Shown here: piece after piece, positions 35,620 to 47,694 of the stretch
How the letters are laid out: each line of letters begins with the position of its first letter
Numbering within the stretch: the first letter of the stretch is position 1
From: Stomorhina lunata
Taxonomy: Eukaryota > Arthropoda > Insecta > Diptera > Rhiniidae
Direction: 5' to 3'
Length of the DNA: 64,000 nucleotides
NCBI GenBank assembly: GCA_933228675.1
Contig: OW121743.1
Span: 94,117,998-94,181,997 of the forward strand
Position numbers and translations under genes: made by a program
The notes under the pieces: model-generated
What the model saw: only the letters and a program-made list of their open reading frames with translations
What the model was told of the DNA's origin: nothing
Database searches by the model: none

Positions 35620-36965
35620 TTTTCTGCATAAATTTTTTTGATAAAAACTATTTCCTATAGAATATTTTTCTATGAAAATTTTCTATTAAAATATTTTCCT
35701 ATAGAAAAATTTTTGATAAAAAAAAATTCTATAGAAACATTTTTGATGAATAAATTTTATATTGAAAAATGTTTGACAAGAATATTTTCTATGGAAAATA
35801 TTTTGAAAAAAAATTGTTTCTATAAAATAATTTTTGATAAACAAATTTTCTATGGAAAAATTTTTTATAAAAAAAATTTCTAAAGAAACATTTTTGAAAA
35901 AAAAATTTTTGATAAAAAATTTTCTATAGAAAAATTTTATTATAGAAAAATTTTATTTTTATTTTATTTTTTCTATAGAAAAATTTTTGATAAAAAAATA
36001 TATAGAAAAATTTTTGATAAAAAAATTTTCTATAGAAAAATTTTTGATAAAACAATTTTCTATAGAAAAATTTTTGATAAAACAATTTTCTATAGAAAAA
36101 TTTTTGATAAAACAATTTTCTATAGAAAAATTTTTGATAAAACAATTTTCTATAGAAAAATTTTTGATAAAAAAATTTTCTATAGAAAAATTTTTTGATA
36201 AAAGAATTTTTTATAGAAAAATTTTTGGTAAAAAAATTTTCTATAGAAAAATTTTTGATAATAGAATTTTTTTAGAACAATTTTTGATAACAAAATTTTT
36301 TGATAAAAAAATTTTCTATAGAAAATTTTTTGATAAAAAAATTTTCTGTAGAAAAATTTTTTTTATAAAAAAACTTTTAATAAAAAAATTTTTGATAAAA
36401 AAATTTTCTATTGAAATCTTTTGATAAAAAATTTTCCATAGAAAACCTTTTGATAAAAAAATTTTCTCTATAAAAATTTTTGATAAAAAAATTTTCTATA
36501 TAAAAATATTTGATAAAAAAAATTATATATAGAAAAATTTTTTTTTCAAAAATTTCTTTATAAAAAATTTTTTCATAGAAATTTTTTTTGTCAATAATTA
36601 TTATTGATAAAAAGAATTTTCTAAAGAAAAATTTTTCATCAAAAATTTTCTATAGAAAAATATTTGATAAAAAAAATTTTCGATAGAAAAATTTTTGATA
36701 AAAAATTTCTATAAAAAAATTTTTGATAAAAAAAATTTCTATAGAAAAATTTTTGATAAAAAAAAATTATATAGAAAAAATTAAAAAAAATTTCCTATAG
36801 AAAAAAAATTTTATAGAAAGATTTTTGATTAAAAAATTTTCTATATAAAAATTTTTGAAAAGAAAATTTTCTAAAGAAATATTATTGATAAAATAAAATT
36901 CCCTAGAAAAATTTTTTTTGAATAAGGAAATTTTTTACAGAAAAATTTTTGGTAAAAGACATTTT
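35620..36965. repeat. Array 10: 30-bp minisatellite, TGATAAAACAA spacer
   Basis: The unit TTTTCTATAGAAAAATTTTT, then GATAAAACAA, has a strict 30-bp period at 35980-36185 and diverged flanks on both sides. The exact dyad core is present. Open frames of 145 and 81 codons (plus) and 73 codons (minus) across it are repeat artefacts. Confidence 0.95.
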
Positions 36966-38729
36966 ATCATCAGAACTACACATTGGAAAAAATATCAATG
37001 TTAGTTTGAAGTATAAAAAACGGCGACTCTGTCTACAATTTTTTTGTTCTGTTCCATTTGTGTCTACCGCTGCTTATAAACTACTGCACAGTGGTGTGAA
37101 AAGAAAGTGGTGATAAATCTGTATTAACACTAAGTTTGAGAGTGAATTGTTAAGGAGCCAGACTTTCAGAATTTTGAAATAAAATAGCTTTAAAAGTAAA
37201 ATAGCTTTAAGAAAAAGGTACTATAAATTTTTCACTTTTTACTAAGATCATTTTCACTAAAAGTTTAAATAACCATATATTCGTAGCGAATGGCATTCAG
37301 AAATGATACTTATTTAAATTTTAATTCGAACAAACAGTAAAAAAGTCAGCCCTATTTAGTTACTTTCTATTTATTATTTAAATATATATTAAAGGTATTG
37401 ATAAGAGTTGCAATGATTTCATTAAAAATACACTCCTCTTCAAAAATTTAAGACATATAAAAAAGGGTGACATTTTTGAATTCCACCAAAAATTAAGCCG
37501 GTAATAAACTAACAAGATTTGTAAATGATGGCATGGTCATTCCTTTTCTTATTATTGTGAAAATGAATATAAGAAAGAAAATTTGTCAGGTCTTTCAATA
37601 TTTTCCACCAATAATTTTTTAAAGAAGTTTTTTTTTCACAAATTTGTTGAAATAATGTTTTTCATTTAACGTTTTAGGTGCAAAATTTCCAATAAAATAT
37701 TTTCAGATACTTAATTCAATACTAAAATTTGAGTTTTAATATAAAAATGCTTATATTTTAGTAAAAACATTAATAACCATAATTTTGTACTTTTTATTAT
37801 AAAAATATAAATTGTTTTTATTTAATTTCAAAGACTGCAACCTAAAGACTGTAAACTATTTTTTTTATAGTTCATTGCTATCCTTAAAAGGAAATAGAAC
37901 AGGATAGAAATTACATGGTTCATTTCGTTGTTTTGTTAAGCCAAAAACAAAATTTGAGGCCACAAATACTACAATTTAATTGTAGTATTTTATGTGTTTT
38001 ATATGAAGAACTTTTTTGACTTTGCATGTTTAATATTTTCATATAAAATAAACAATTTTAGTTTATTTAAATTACTTGTACATGAATTATAATTGTTAGT
38101 AAGTCTAGACATGATTACCATAATTTCTACAAAAACTTGTGCAGGAAATAAGTTACAACGTAATATAACATAATTTAAATTAATTCTAAAGTGGTTTGAA
38201 ATTTTTTTGTTTAAATTTCTATTGCGGTGGAGGAATAAAATAAAGCAGATTTTGTTTGAAATTTAAATGGAAAATTAAAGTGTGATTTAATTGTTAAATA
38301 AAATTTTTATATTGTAAATATTTAAATTTAACATTATTTTTTAATTTTGTCTGTAATAGTATTTAAATCAGCTAATGGGGAAAGAACAACTTTTAATATA
38401 TTTTAATGTATTAAGTTTGTTCCCCTAAGTTCATCACTTCGAACTCGATATATTTTTTGATTTTTTTTAATTAAAACATATAAACATTTTATTGCTATTT
38501 CTACCCTATATAATTTAACACAACATTAATGACCTCAGATTAAACCATTCTTTATGTACCCGGGTTAAATTATTGCATTTAATTTTAAAATTATTGCAAC
38601 TAAAGTTGGGGCTGGCAATGATATTTCATTAATGTCTATTGTATTTAAAAACAATTTCATGTGTAAATTAAAATCTAAAGGTTAACTGAAGTGGAATTAT
38701 TTAAACGTCAAGAGTTCAAAAATAGATAA
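36966..38729. other. CARP intron 1, unique AT-rich stretch
   Basis: No gene was recognised. A near-perfect palindrome AAATACTACAATT / AATTGTAGTATTT lies at 37964-37991. Confidence 0.5.
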
Positions 38730-40070
38730 TTTTTATAGAAAAATTGTCGGTCGGAAGAGCTTTTTATAGAAAAATTGTCAGTGAGAAGAGTTTTCTATAG
38801 AAAAGTTGTCGGTGCGAAGAGTTTTCTATAAAAAAGTTGTCGGTGGGAAGAGTTTTCTATAGAAAAGTTGTCGGTGGAAAGAGTTTTCTATAGAAAAGTT
38901 GTCGGTGGGAAGAGTTTTCTTTAAAAAAGTTGTCGGTGGGAAGAGTTTTCTATAGAAAAGTTGTCGGTGGGAAGAGTTTTCTATAGAAAAGTTGTCAGTG
39001 GGAAGAGTTTTCTATAGAAAAGTTGTCGGTGGGAAGAGTTTTCTATAGAAAAGTTGTCGGTGGGAAGTGTTTTCTATAGAAAAGTTGTCAGTGGGAAGAG
39101 TTTTCTATAGAAGAGTTGTCGGTGGGAAGAGTTTTCTATAGAAAAGTTGTCAGTGGGAAGAGTTTTCTATAGAAAAGATGTCGGTGGGAAGAGTTTTCTA
39201 TAGAAAAGTTGTCGGTGGGAAGAGTTTTCTATACAAAAGTTGTCGGTGGGAAGAGTTTTCTATAGAAAAGTTGTCGGTGGAAAGAGTTTTCTATAGAAAA
39301 GTTGTCGGTGGGAAGAGTTTTCTTTAAAAAAGTTGTCGGTGGGAAGAGTTTTCTATAGAAAAGTTGTCGGTGGGAAGAGTTTTCTATAGAAAAGTTGTCA
39401 GTGGGAAGAGTTTTCTATAGAAAAGTTGTCGGTGGGAAGAGTTTTCTATAGAAAAGTTGTCGGTGGAAAGAGTTTTCTATAGAAAAGTTGTCGGTGGGAA
39501 GAGTTTTCTTTAAAAAAGTTGTCGGTGGGAAGAGTTTTCTTTAAAAAAGTTGTCGGTGGGAAGAGTTTTCTATAGAAAAGTTGTCGGTGGGAAGAGTTTT
39601 CTATAGAAAAGTTGTCGGTGGGAAGAGTTTTCTATACAAAAGTTGTCGGTGGGAAGAGTTTTCTATAGAAAAGTTGTCGGTGGAAAGAGTTTTCTATAGA
39701 AAAGTTGTCGGCGGGGAGAGTTTTCTATAAAAAAGTTGTCGGCGGGGAGAGTTTTCTATAAAAAAGTTGTCGGTGGGCAAAGTTTTCTATAGAAAAGTTG
39801 TCGGCGGGAAGAGTTTTCTATAGAAAAGTTGTCGGCGGGGAGAGTTTCTATAGAAAAGTTGTCGGCGGGGAGAGTTTTCTATAGAAAAGTTGTCGGCGGG
39901 GAGAGTTTTCTATAGAAAAGTTGTCGGCGGGGAGAGTTTTCTATAGAAGAGTTGTCGGCGGTGAGAGTTTTCTATAGAAAAGTTGTCGGCGGTGAGAGTT
40001 TTCTGAAGAAAAATTGTCGGTGGGAGTAGTTTTTTATACAAAATTTGTCGGTGTGGAAGTTTTGTATTAA
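38730..40070. repeat. Array 11: 31-bp minisatellite, GTCGGTGGGAAGA spacer, with higher-order structure
   Basis: About 43 units of TTTTCTATAGAAAAGTTGTC followed by GGTGGGAAGAG form a strict 31-bp period. The spacer is the only G-rich one in the window. Marked variants (GGTGGAAAG, TTCTTTAAAAAAG, GTCAGTGGG) recur in the same order at several places. A GTCGGCGGGGAGAG variant is confined to the right end (39710-40000). See the findings for the higher-order spacing. Confidence 0.97.
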
Positions 40071-40929
40071 AAGTTCAAATTAAAGAATTAATTACTATAT
40101 GTTTTAGATGCAATATCTTCCAAAACTTACTTAAAATGCTTAAATTTTTAAATATTTGCTTAGTAATTGCCTTCTTGAAGCTTCTGGAAGAAATTACACA
40201 TTTCTTCTAAATGATAAGAATTTCTTATAAATATATAAGTGGACACTATTACAAATAAGGTATTTTCTCTAGAAAAATTACTTTCAATTTTTTCAAAATA
40301 TTTTCTCATTTTCATTTCTTATGTTGTATGCATCGAATATTCACTAAAATGCAGAAAATAAGAAAACACAAAATTTTAGGAAAATACGAAATTAGACATT
40401 TATATACATTTTCTGCATTTTTTCCTACATTTTTCTTCATTTTGTGAATGTTTTCTTATTTTAAGGAAATTGAAAACTACTTTCTTTAATTTAACTCCAA
40501 ATTGTATTGATGTTAAATGTATTGCACTTGAAATCCTTAAATATTCTGCAAATATTTCTTTCTATATACAAAAACGTACAATACAAATTTATCGATCGAT
40601 ATGCAGAAGTGGTTGTAAAAATGCACTTGTATACGAATGTTATATAAATTTATTTCCTTGTATAGGTGATGCAGAAGAGTGAAAGTGGCCTTAGTATATT
40701 TTATTTTAATTGAAACCATAATGAAATTGATTTTAGACTATTTTTCAAGCTTCAAAATAATTTTATTGAAAGATATCTTAAGAAAGTTTTATTAAATAAA
40801 TTAAAGTGGATTAAAGTACACAGTTATCCATTATATACGTAGTTATCTCAATTACTTCTCATAGAAGATAGTATAAAAAAGTAATTTACAGCTACCCCTA
40901 TTAGTTGCCATTTATTCTTACTTTTTTAT
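40071..40929. other. CARP intron 1, no recognised gene
   Basis: This is unique AT-rich sequence. Open frames at 40470-40682 and 40537-40719 lie on opposite strands of the same DNA and have no family resemblance. Confidence 0.5.
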
Positions 40930-42117
40930 TTTTTACTTTTTTCTATACAAAATTTTTGTTTTGGAAAAATTTTCTGTATAAAATTTTGTCTCAGAAAAAT
41001 TTCCATATTAAATTTTTGTCTAGGAAAATTTCTTTATATAAAATGTTTGTCCCCGGAAAGATTTCCTCCATAAAATTTTTGTCTGAGAAAAGAATTTTCT
41101 ATTTAAAGATTTTGTCTCTTAAGAATTTTCTATATACAATTTTTGTTTTAGAAAAATTTTCTATATAAAACTTTTGTCTCAGAAACATTCACTATTTAAA
41201 ATTTTTGTCACGGTAAAATTGTTTATGTTAAATTTTTGTCTCTATACAAAATTTTTATCTCAAAAATTTTCTATATAAAATTTTTGTCTTAAAAATTTTC
41301 TATATAAAATTTTTGTCTTAAAAATTTTCTATATAAAATTTTTGTCTTAAAAATTTTCTATATAAAATTTTTGTCTCAAAAATTTCCTATATAAAATTTT
41401 TGTCTCAAAAATTTTCTATATAAAATTTTTGTCTCAAAAATTTTCTGTATAAAATTTTTGTCTCGGTAAAATTTTCTATACAAAATTTTTGTCTCGAAAT
41501 AATTCTCTCTATAAAATTTTTGTTTTAAAAATTTTATATATATAAAAAAAATTTTATCTTAGAAAAATGTTCTATATAAAATTTTTGTCTCTTAAAAATT
41601 TTCTATTTCAACATTTTGTCTCGGAAAAATTTTCTATATAAATTTTTGTGTCAGAAAGAAATTTCTATTTCAAAATTTTGTCACGGAAAAATTTCTTATA
41701 TAAATTTTTGTCTTTTAAAAAATATATCTATTCAAAAAATTTGCCTCGGAAAAATTGTTTACAAAAAATGTTTGTCTCAAAAAATTTTCTATATAAAATT
41801 TTTGTTTCAGAAAAAAAATTCTATTTAAAGATTTTTATTTAAAAATTTTTTATATAAATTTTTGTCTTGGAAAAATTTGTCTATCAAATTTTTGCCCCGA
41901 AAAATTTTTCTATACAAAACTATTATATAAAAAAATTTTGTATATTAATTTTTTGTCTTGAAAAAAATTTTCCGAATACAATTTTTGTCTGGGAAGAATT
42001 TTCTGTATAAAGTTTTGTTTTTGAAAAATTTCAAAAAAATATTTTTTTGTCTCGGAAAAAATTTCTATAAAAAAGCTTTTTCTCAAAAACGTCTCGATAC
42101 CGTTTTTGTCTTGGAGA
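40930..42117. repeat. Array 12, left part: ~29-bp minisatellite, TTTTTGTCTCAAAAA spacer
   Basis: The unit TTTTCTATATAAAATTTTTG, then TCTCAAAAA, is most regular at 41270-41450. Variants with TCTCGGAAAAA, TCTTAAAAA and others are interleaved. Open frames across it are artefacts. Confidence 0.93.
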
Positions 42118-42405
42118 AAAATTGAAGGTGGGAAGAGTTTCCTATATAAAAATTCTCGGTGGGAAGAGTTTTCTATGGAAAAAATTGTCTGTGGGAAGAG
42201 TTTTCTACAGAAAAATAGTCTGTGGGAACAGTTTTCTCTAGAAAAATTGTCGGTGGTGAAAGTTTTCTATAGAAAAATTTTCGGTAGGAAGAGTGTTCTA
42301 TAGAAAAAATGTAGGTTGGAAGAGTTTTCCATAGAAAAATTGTCGGTAGGAAACTGTTTTCTACAGAAAAGTTGTCGGTGATGAGTTTTCTACAAAAATG
42401 TTATT
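42118..42405. repeat. Array 11-type units embedded in array 12
   Basis: Nine or so units here carry GTCGGTGGGAAGAG-type spacers with TTTTCTATAGAAAAA cores, the signature of array 11 located 2 kb to the left. The surrounding units have the TCTCAAAAA spacer. Confidence 0.88.
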
Positions 42406-43090
42406 GTTTTTTGTTTCGGAAAATGTTCTGTATAAAATTTTTTTCTCTAAAAAATATTTAATAGAAATTTTTTTTTCGGAAAAATTTTCTATATAAAAAA
42501 TTTTTGTCTCAGAAAAATAATTCTATCTAGAAATTTTGTCTTGAAAAATTTTTTATAAAATTTTTGTCTTGGAAAAATTTTCTTTATTAATTTCTTCCCA
42601 AAAAATAACAGAATTGTCGGGATGTAAATATTATTCGAAAAATTTTTCTTTACAAAAAACTTTTCTATTGTATGTCAAATTTTTCTCTGGAAAAATTTTA
42701 TGCATACAATTTTTGCCTTGGAAAATTTTCTAAAAAAAATTTTGTCGCGGAAAAATTTTCTTAAAAAAATTTTTGCCTCGAAAAACTTTTCTAGATAAAC
42801 CCTTTGTGTAGAAAATATTTTCTAGATACAGTTTTTGTCTTGGAAAATTTTTACATATGCATTTTTATATAAGAAAAATTTTCTAATACAACTTTTCTAT
42901 ATAATTTTTTTTTGCTCTAAACTTTTCCTAATAAAATTTTTGTCTAGAAAAATTTTCTAGCTAAAATTTTTTCTCGGAAAATTTTTCTATATGCACTTTT
43001 TGTATAGGAAAAATTTTTTAATACAACTTTTGTGTCGGACAAATTTTTTATATAAAATTTTTGTGTCTAAAGAATTTTTCAAAGACAAAA
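42406..43090. repeat. Array 12, right part: diverged continuation
   Basis: The TTTTTGTCTCGGAAAAATTT-type units resume after the array 11-like block, with frequent substitutions and length changes. Confidence 0.85.
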
Positions 43091-43893
43091 TACCAAATTT
43101 TAGAACAAATGTTAAAAAACCAATTTCTGCAAAACATAACAAAAGGTTCATTAAAAGTTTTCTCTAAAAAGTTAGTTTTGAGATATTTTATTGACATTTC
43201 GATGATATGTAATACACGTTTTGTTTTGTTTTAGTTTTAAGATAGAAAGATCTTGACGAAAGAACTTTCAGATATCTTTGCTCGTAGACAACTCTTAGCT
43301 CACAAAGAAATCGTGTGACCGACGATATGTTATCTTTAGAAACATTTATTTTCTTCAGAAAGTAAGTTTTATTTTCTTGAGATATTTCAAGTTGATACAG
43401 CAAAAAGCTTTAGGGATTCAAATTAAAATTCATATTTTCTTTTTAAATTCGTATTTTTTTCAGAGCAATCACAAAGTGTTCATTTGGTGAACAAAAAAGG
43501 TATTTAAATGAGAAAGCAATTTTTCTTTGTAATTTATCTTTTATTTCCATTTCTCCTTAGTCCTGGCCTCCAGAATCAGATAACAATAAATAAGGCAATG
43601 TGATGCATGTTGCATTAATACCGAATACATTTCAAGTTTATTGAATAACATTGAAATGCAATTCAGTTCAATGAAATGCAATCTTTAAAATCCAACATTT
43701 ATATTCAGGCACTCACACAAACATACATACAATACAAACGCTGACATATATATCTACTTAAATGAACTTAAAATCATACAATTGCTATACAAAAATTCAA
43801 ATAACTCCATATACCGGAGTAAATACAATACATATACGATAAACTCATACATACAAGAATAAAACATATACAAAAAGAGACGTTTTCACTTAC
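43091..43893. other. CARP intron 1, 5' end
   Basis: This is unique sequence next to the donor of coding exon 1. No gene was recognised. Splicing enhancers or promoter-proximal regulation could lie here, but no specific site is clear. Confidence 0.45.
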
Positions 43894-43954
43894 CGGAAGT
43901 ACAAAGTAAAACGATTGCTGAATAAGCGATTAATCCTGAAGGGCACGATGACAT
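43894..43954 (-). CDS. CARPB: CARP coding exon 1: start codon and signal peptide
   Basis: This is the first coding exon of a carbonic anhydrase-related protein, 61 nt, encoding residues 1-20 plus the first base of codon 21. Reading the minus strand from ATG at 43954 gives MSSCPSGLIAYSAIVLLCTS, whose middle is hydrophobic as in a secretory signal peptide. The exon ends in G followed by the donor gtaagt. It joins in phase 1 to the exon at 16782, giving ...CTS-G-IKA-SWEEWW, so cleavage after IKA is plausible. The base at -3 is A, a favourable fly start context, and no other in-frame ATG lies close upstream. The whole gene (this exon plus five more down to 1947) encodes 252 codons here and continues off the left edge. 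Insects have two CA10/11-type paralogues, CARPA and CARPB. I favour CARPB from remembered similarity, so the family is firm and the paralogue letter is not. Confidence 0.8.
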
Positions 43955-44400
43955 TATGATGTTGTTTCTGTTCTTGTTTCTGCTACTGCTGCAGCTGCTA
44001 TTGCTATTGCTGCAGTCTTGCTGGCTGTTCTCTGATGGCTTTACAGTGAGTCAACGATGACGAAGATAATGTTGATGCTGGTTAAACTTTTTTTTTTTGT
44101 GTTTTTTGGAAGCTATTTTATGTTGCTTGTTTTGCTTTTGTTGTTTTAAATACACTCACACAATAAGACTCAGAGTGTGGTTATAGGTTGCAAGTAGAAA
44201 GTAAAAACAATGCTACAAACTTTAGAGCAACACGAAAAATAAAGAAGAGTAAATAAACTGGAATGATATTGAAAGGATGGATGCAACAAAATTTACAAAA
44301 GACACTACACGTAGTTGTGTGTTTCTTGCAACATCGTGGTTTGGTTTGGTGTGAGTTGAATTGAGTTAACTTGAATAAAAAAAGAAAATTCACGTTGTGC
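43955..44400 (-). promoter_or_regulatory. Candidate CARP 5' untranslated region with CAG-rich tract and weak upstream TATA
   Basis: Directly upstream of the CARP start codon, the minus strand carries a tract rich in CAG and CAA triplets (about 43975-44045), common in fly 5' leaders. There is no upstream ATG close to the start. Further up, a minus-strand TATAAAAC lies at 44452-44459 and a GAGAG motif near 44510. I see no convincing initiator at the expected spacing. The true transcription start could also lie far to the right behind a non-coding exon. The upper bound given here is a guess. Confidence 0.35.
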
Positions 44401-45370
44401 ACAAAAAGAAAATTTTAATGTTTTGTTATTGCATACAGTTGTTTTAGTGCAGTTTTATACAAATTCTTTTTTATTTTTAATTTTTCCCTTTCTTTAAATT
44501 GTATCTTTCTCTCAGCGTATGTATGTCTATGTTTTATTTATACTCCTTCTTTTGTTTCTGTTCGGTTGTAGTCCTAATGATTTTGGGTGGGTTTAGTTGC
44601 ATTTTGTATAGTTTCGGTTTGGAATTTAAGGTTGGCTTCATTTTGTTCGCATTCGTTTGGTTTGGGTTGATTTTTCTTTCCTCTTTGTGAAAGCAGCCTT
44701 TAGGCTTTCTAAGGCAACCGGACTTGATTGTTTATGCTGCACATCGAATGATTATTTTAACATTTTAACATTGTGACATCCCTGTTCTGAGAGGGGAAGT
44801 AACAAACGAAACGAACATCATTATTATCAGCACTATTAAGTATTGTTATCATTCTCGTACTCTTGATTTTTTTTTTTTCCTATATACATATAAGTGGTGT
44901 TTTTTTAACCGAATTGCAAATATATATTTTTTTAATTTGTTTATTTAAGGCTGTCCCATGAAAGTGAAAAAAATGGGTCATGCTTTAAAGATATGTTTGA
45001 AGATAGTTAAGCTATGAAAGGAAACTAATAAATTTGGAAAATCTTTTATATGACCCAAATTTTGTTTAATATAAAGAAATTTTGATAGTAGTCATTCGTT
45101 ATTTCCGCTATTGTATTCTTTTTATAGGTAAGAAGAATTAAAATACATTTATAGAAACGTCAGCTTATTATTCAAAAATTTTCTATGCTTAAAATATTTT
45201 TTATAAGTAAGGGTTTTTGCAGATTTTTATTTATCAGCCATCATTTGGTATCCCGCCTTTGTATTATTTAAAAAAAATACGGTCTAGTGATACCACCTAC
45301 CTTTAACACTGAGCTACAATATTTTTTTTCAAACATAGGGCCATATGAAACCAAAGATCGAGTATAAAAC
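44401..45370. other. Upstream flank of CARP, no recognised gene
   Basis: It contains the weak TATA and GAGAG motifs noted for the CARP leader. The open frame 44499-44690 (plus) is hydrophobic by T-rich composition and is not supported as a gene. Confidence 0.45.
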
Positions 45371-46152
45371 AAGTAAGAAAGAGCTACAGTCGGCCAAGCC
45401 CTACCATACGATACCCTTCACCACTGAGGTCAAAGGTGTTATTTTTCCTGTATAAAGACAAATATTGGCAAAATTTAGCCATCATACAAACATTTTCTCA
45501 AAACGTATATATTTAACCTGTTTCCGTTATTTGGACTTATATGAGAGCTAGGGTCAAATGTGGACCGATTATCTCGAAATTTTGCAAATTGATTACAGTT
45601 ATTACAAAAATGATGTATGTGAAAAATAAACTTAAAATTTTCAATATTTTTAGATTTACGAGCGCTTTAGTGATTTTTTTGTTTAATTTAGTGCGTTTTT
45701 AAAGAAGAGTTTGTATGGGAGCTATGGTCAAATGTGGACCGATTTCAAAATTTTGTACAGTAATATAAGTTTACATAAGCAAAATTTCATGAAAAATATT
45801 GATATTTGTGGCCAATATGTCAATTCCAGGAAGTGGGACCTATGGGAGGTACCATAAATAATGGACCGATTTTGACCAATTTCAATAGCCATGGTCCCAT
45901 TATCAAAAAAATGATCTGTACCAAATTTCGTCAAATTATCTTTAGAATTGCGACCTGTAGTTTGATTACAAGGTTTACATGGGGGTCCAGCCAGCCAGCC
46001 AGACGGACGGACATCGCTAAATCGACTCAGAAAGTGATTCTAAGCCTATTGGTATACTAAAAGGTGAGTCTAAGACAAATATTTCTATGCGTTACATACA
46101 TCAGCACAAACTTATAATACCCTTTCCACCTATGATGGTGAAGGGTATAAAA
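45371..46152 (-). mobile_element. Near-complete mini-me-like element (~780 bp)
   Basis: On the minus strand it starts TTTTTATACCCTTCACCATC, then has TGATGTATGTAACGCATAGA, CTGAGTCGATTTAGCGATGT, CCGTCCGTCTGGCTGGCTGG and repeated CGGTCCA blocks. It ends CTGTAGCTCTTTCTTACTTG TT. Both ends match other copies in the window, so the length is well defined. It has no coding capacity. It is the best reference copy here. Confidence 0.85.
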
Positions 46153-47376
46153 ATTTAAACTTATTTTTTTCTAGAACATTATTTATTCTTTTGAAAGGAC
46201 TTCAAGGTATTTATAACTTTAATAAATTTGTATAAAATTTTAAATATTAAAACATTAAAACAAAAAAAATTTAAAATGCTTACAGCCAGGTCAAAAAATA
46301 CTGAAAAACCATTTGTTCTTTATATATATCCCGATACCATTATTATTTATATATCATCAATACTTTGGAGTTTTTGAAAGAGCATAATCGATCTTCTACT
46401 GACAAACTGAGTATGGAGTCTACTTTCATGTGAATCTGATATCAAATTTTTCAAAAACTTTAAAATCTTTCAATATGCCTCCATATAAAACAATTAGATA
46501 TAAGTAGTAAATATATCGAAATCAAATATTAGTGTATGATAGAGGAAAATTTTAAGGCACTGGCTTAAAAGTTTGCTTAAGACTGTTTGTTTGTCACAAG
46601 AATGATCTGTCTTCTTATTGCACCAAATCGAATCTTTATTTCTGGTAGCACTAACTTTTCAGAATATAATTTGTTTGAATTTCTTATTTATTTGCATTTG
46701 AGTAAAGTTTGGCATAAATTTATTGCTTAGTATCTAAAATTTTTGTACCAACATTTGTGTATCAACTCTCAAACATCACGTATATCATTAAATCTAAAGA
46801 TAATTATTTTTTTTTTGGTAAATCTGTGCACGGAGAGGTAACCTATATACATTCTTCAATAAGATACATTTTGTGTTAATAGGTCAATTTTCGACCCTAG
46901 CTTCCATCAGAGACCAACTGTAGAAAATGAGAAATTGTTGCTATGTAAAGGCCAAGAAAAACTATTTATTTAAAAGTAGTTTAAACTTGATATAAGTGAT
47001 GGTTAGTTTCTCATAGTAGGGATTATCTTTTTTTGTTTCTACAGTAAAATTAAATTTTTTATTATTACTTTTTTAAACTCTCTTCAATTGGGACAACCTT
47101 AATTTCACAAAATTCAAATACAATTTTCCTATCAAAACATACATATATGTGCAAAGTTTAAAAACTGTTTTCGTTCGGTTAGCAGAATAATATTTTGAAC
47201 AAAAAAAACAGAAAAAAAGAAGTATTATGGTCTGTCAATCACCGACCACATGATGCACTATACTGATATAGATAAAGAATCTGGTTAACTAAGAGCCGAT
47301 ATTATATAATAAGTAGTAATATAATCATTAAAGTGATTTGTAGTCATTCGGTGCAAATTTAAAATCTTTTAAAAGA
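46153..47376. other. No recognised gene
   Basis: This is unique AT-rich sequence between a mini-me-like copy and a TIR element. No conserved frame was recognised. Confidence 0.5.
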
Positions 47377-47621
47377 TACCCAGCAAAACTTCTCATTACC
47401 AAATAATGAGTTAAACAGCTAAACTATTGAACACGAACTAACTGATTCACTGTTTAAGTCATTACATTAACATGGGGATGTCATTGGAGGCAAGCACTTA
47501 CCAATTGCAGAAAAGTAATGACTTGGGTAAGCAATTGGAAAACAACAACAAGAACTTTTGTTGTTGTTGTTTTATTTAAAAAAAATATATTTTTAAGCTA
47601 AATACAAAATTTTTTTTGTAT

Positions 47622-47694
47622 GACCCCTGGGGTCTCGAACCCAGACACCTACGACTGCTAGGTTGAGACTCTTTCACTGAGCTACTTCATGTGT
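47622..47694 (-). pseudogene. tRNA-like sequence with A and B boxes
   Basis: On the minus strand TAGCTCAGTGAAAGAG fits an A box and GGGTTCGAGACCCC a B box. Between them ACCTA-GCAGTCG-TAGGT forms a 5-bp stem with a 7-nt loop, but loop position 33 is C rather than T. The acceptor stem pairs over only about four bases (ATGA/TCAT). It is probably a tRNA-derived pseudogene or SINE head, and T-rich runs follow it. Confidence 0.6.

Noticed and set aside
35987..36424. 145-codon plus-strand open frame, and similar frames at 4666-4872, 15322-15774, 17755-17955, 41616-41842
   Set aside because: All lie wholly inside tandem arrays and consist of array-unit translations. There is no splice context or non-repeat residue content.
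38730..40070. CRISPR-like appearance of the regular short repeats
   Set aside because: Units are contiguous with no unique spacers, the genome is eukaryotic, and no cas genes exist.
47622..47694. Functional tRNA
   Set aside because: The anticodon stem and T arm are recognisable, but position 33 is not T and the acceptor stem pairs over only about four bases; it also lies inside a TIR element.
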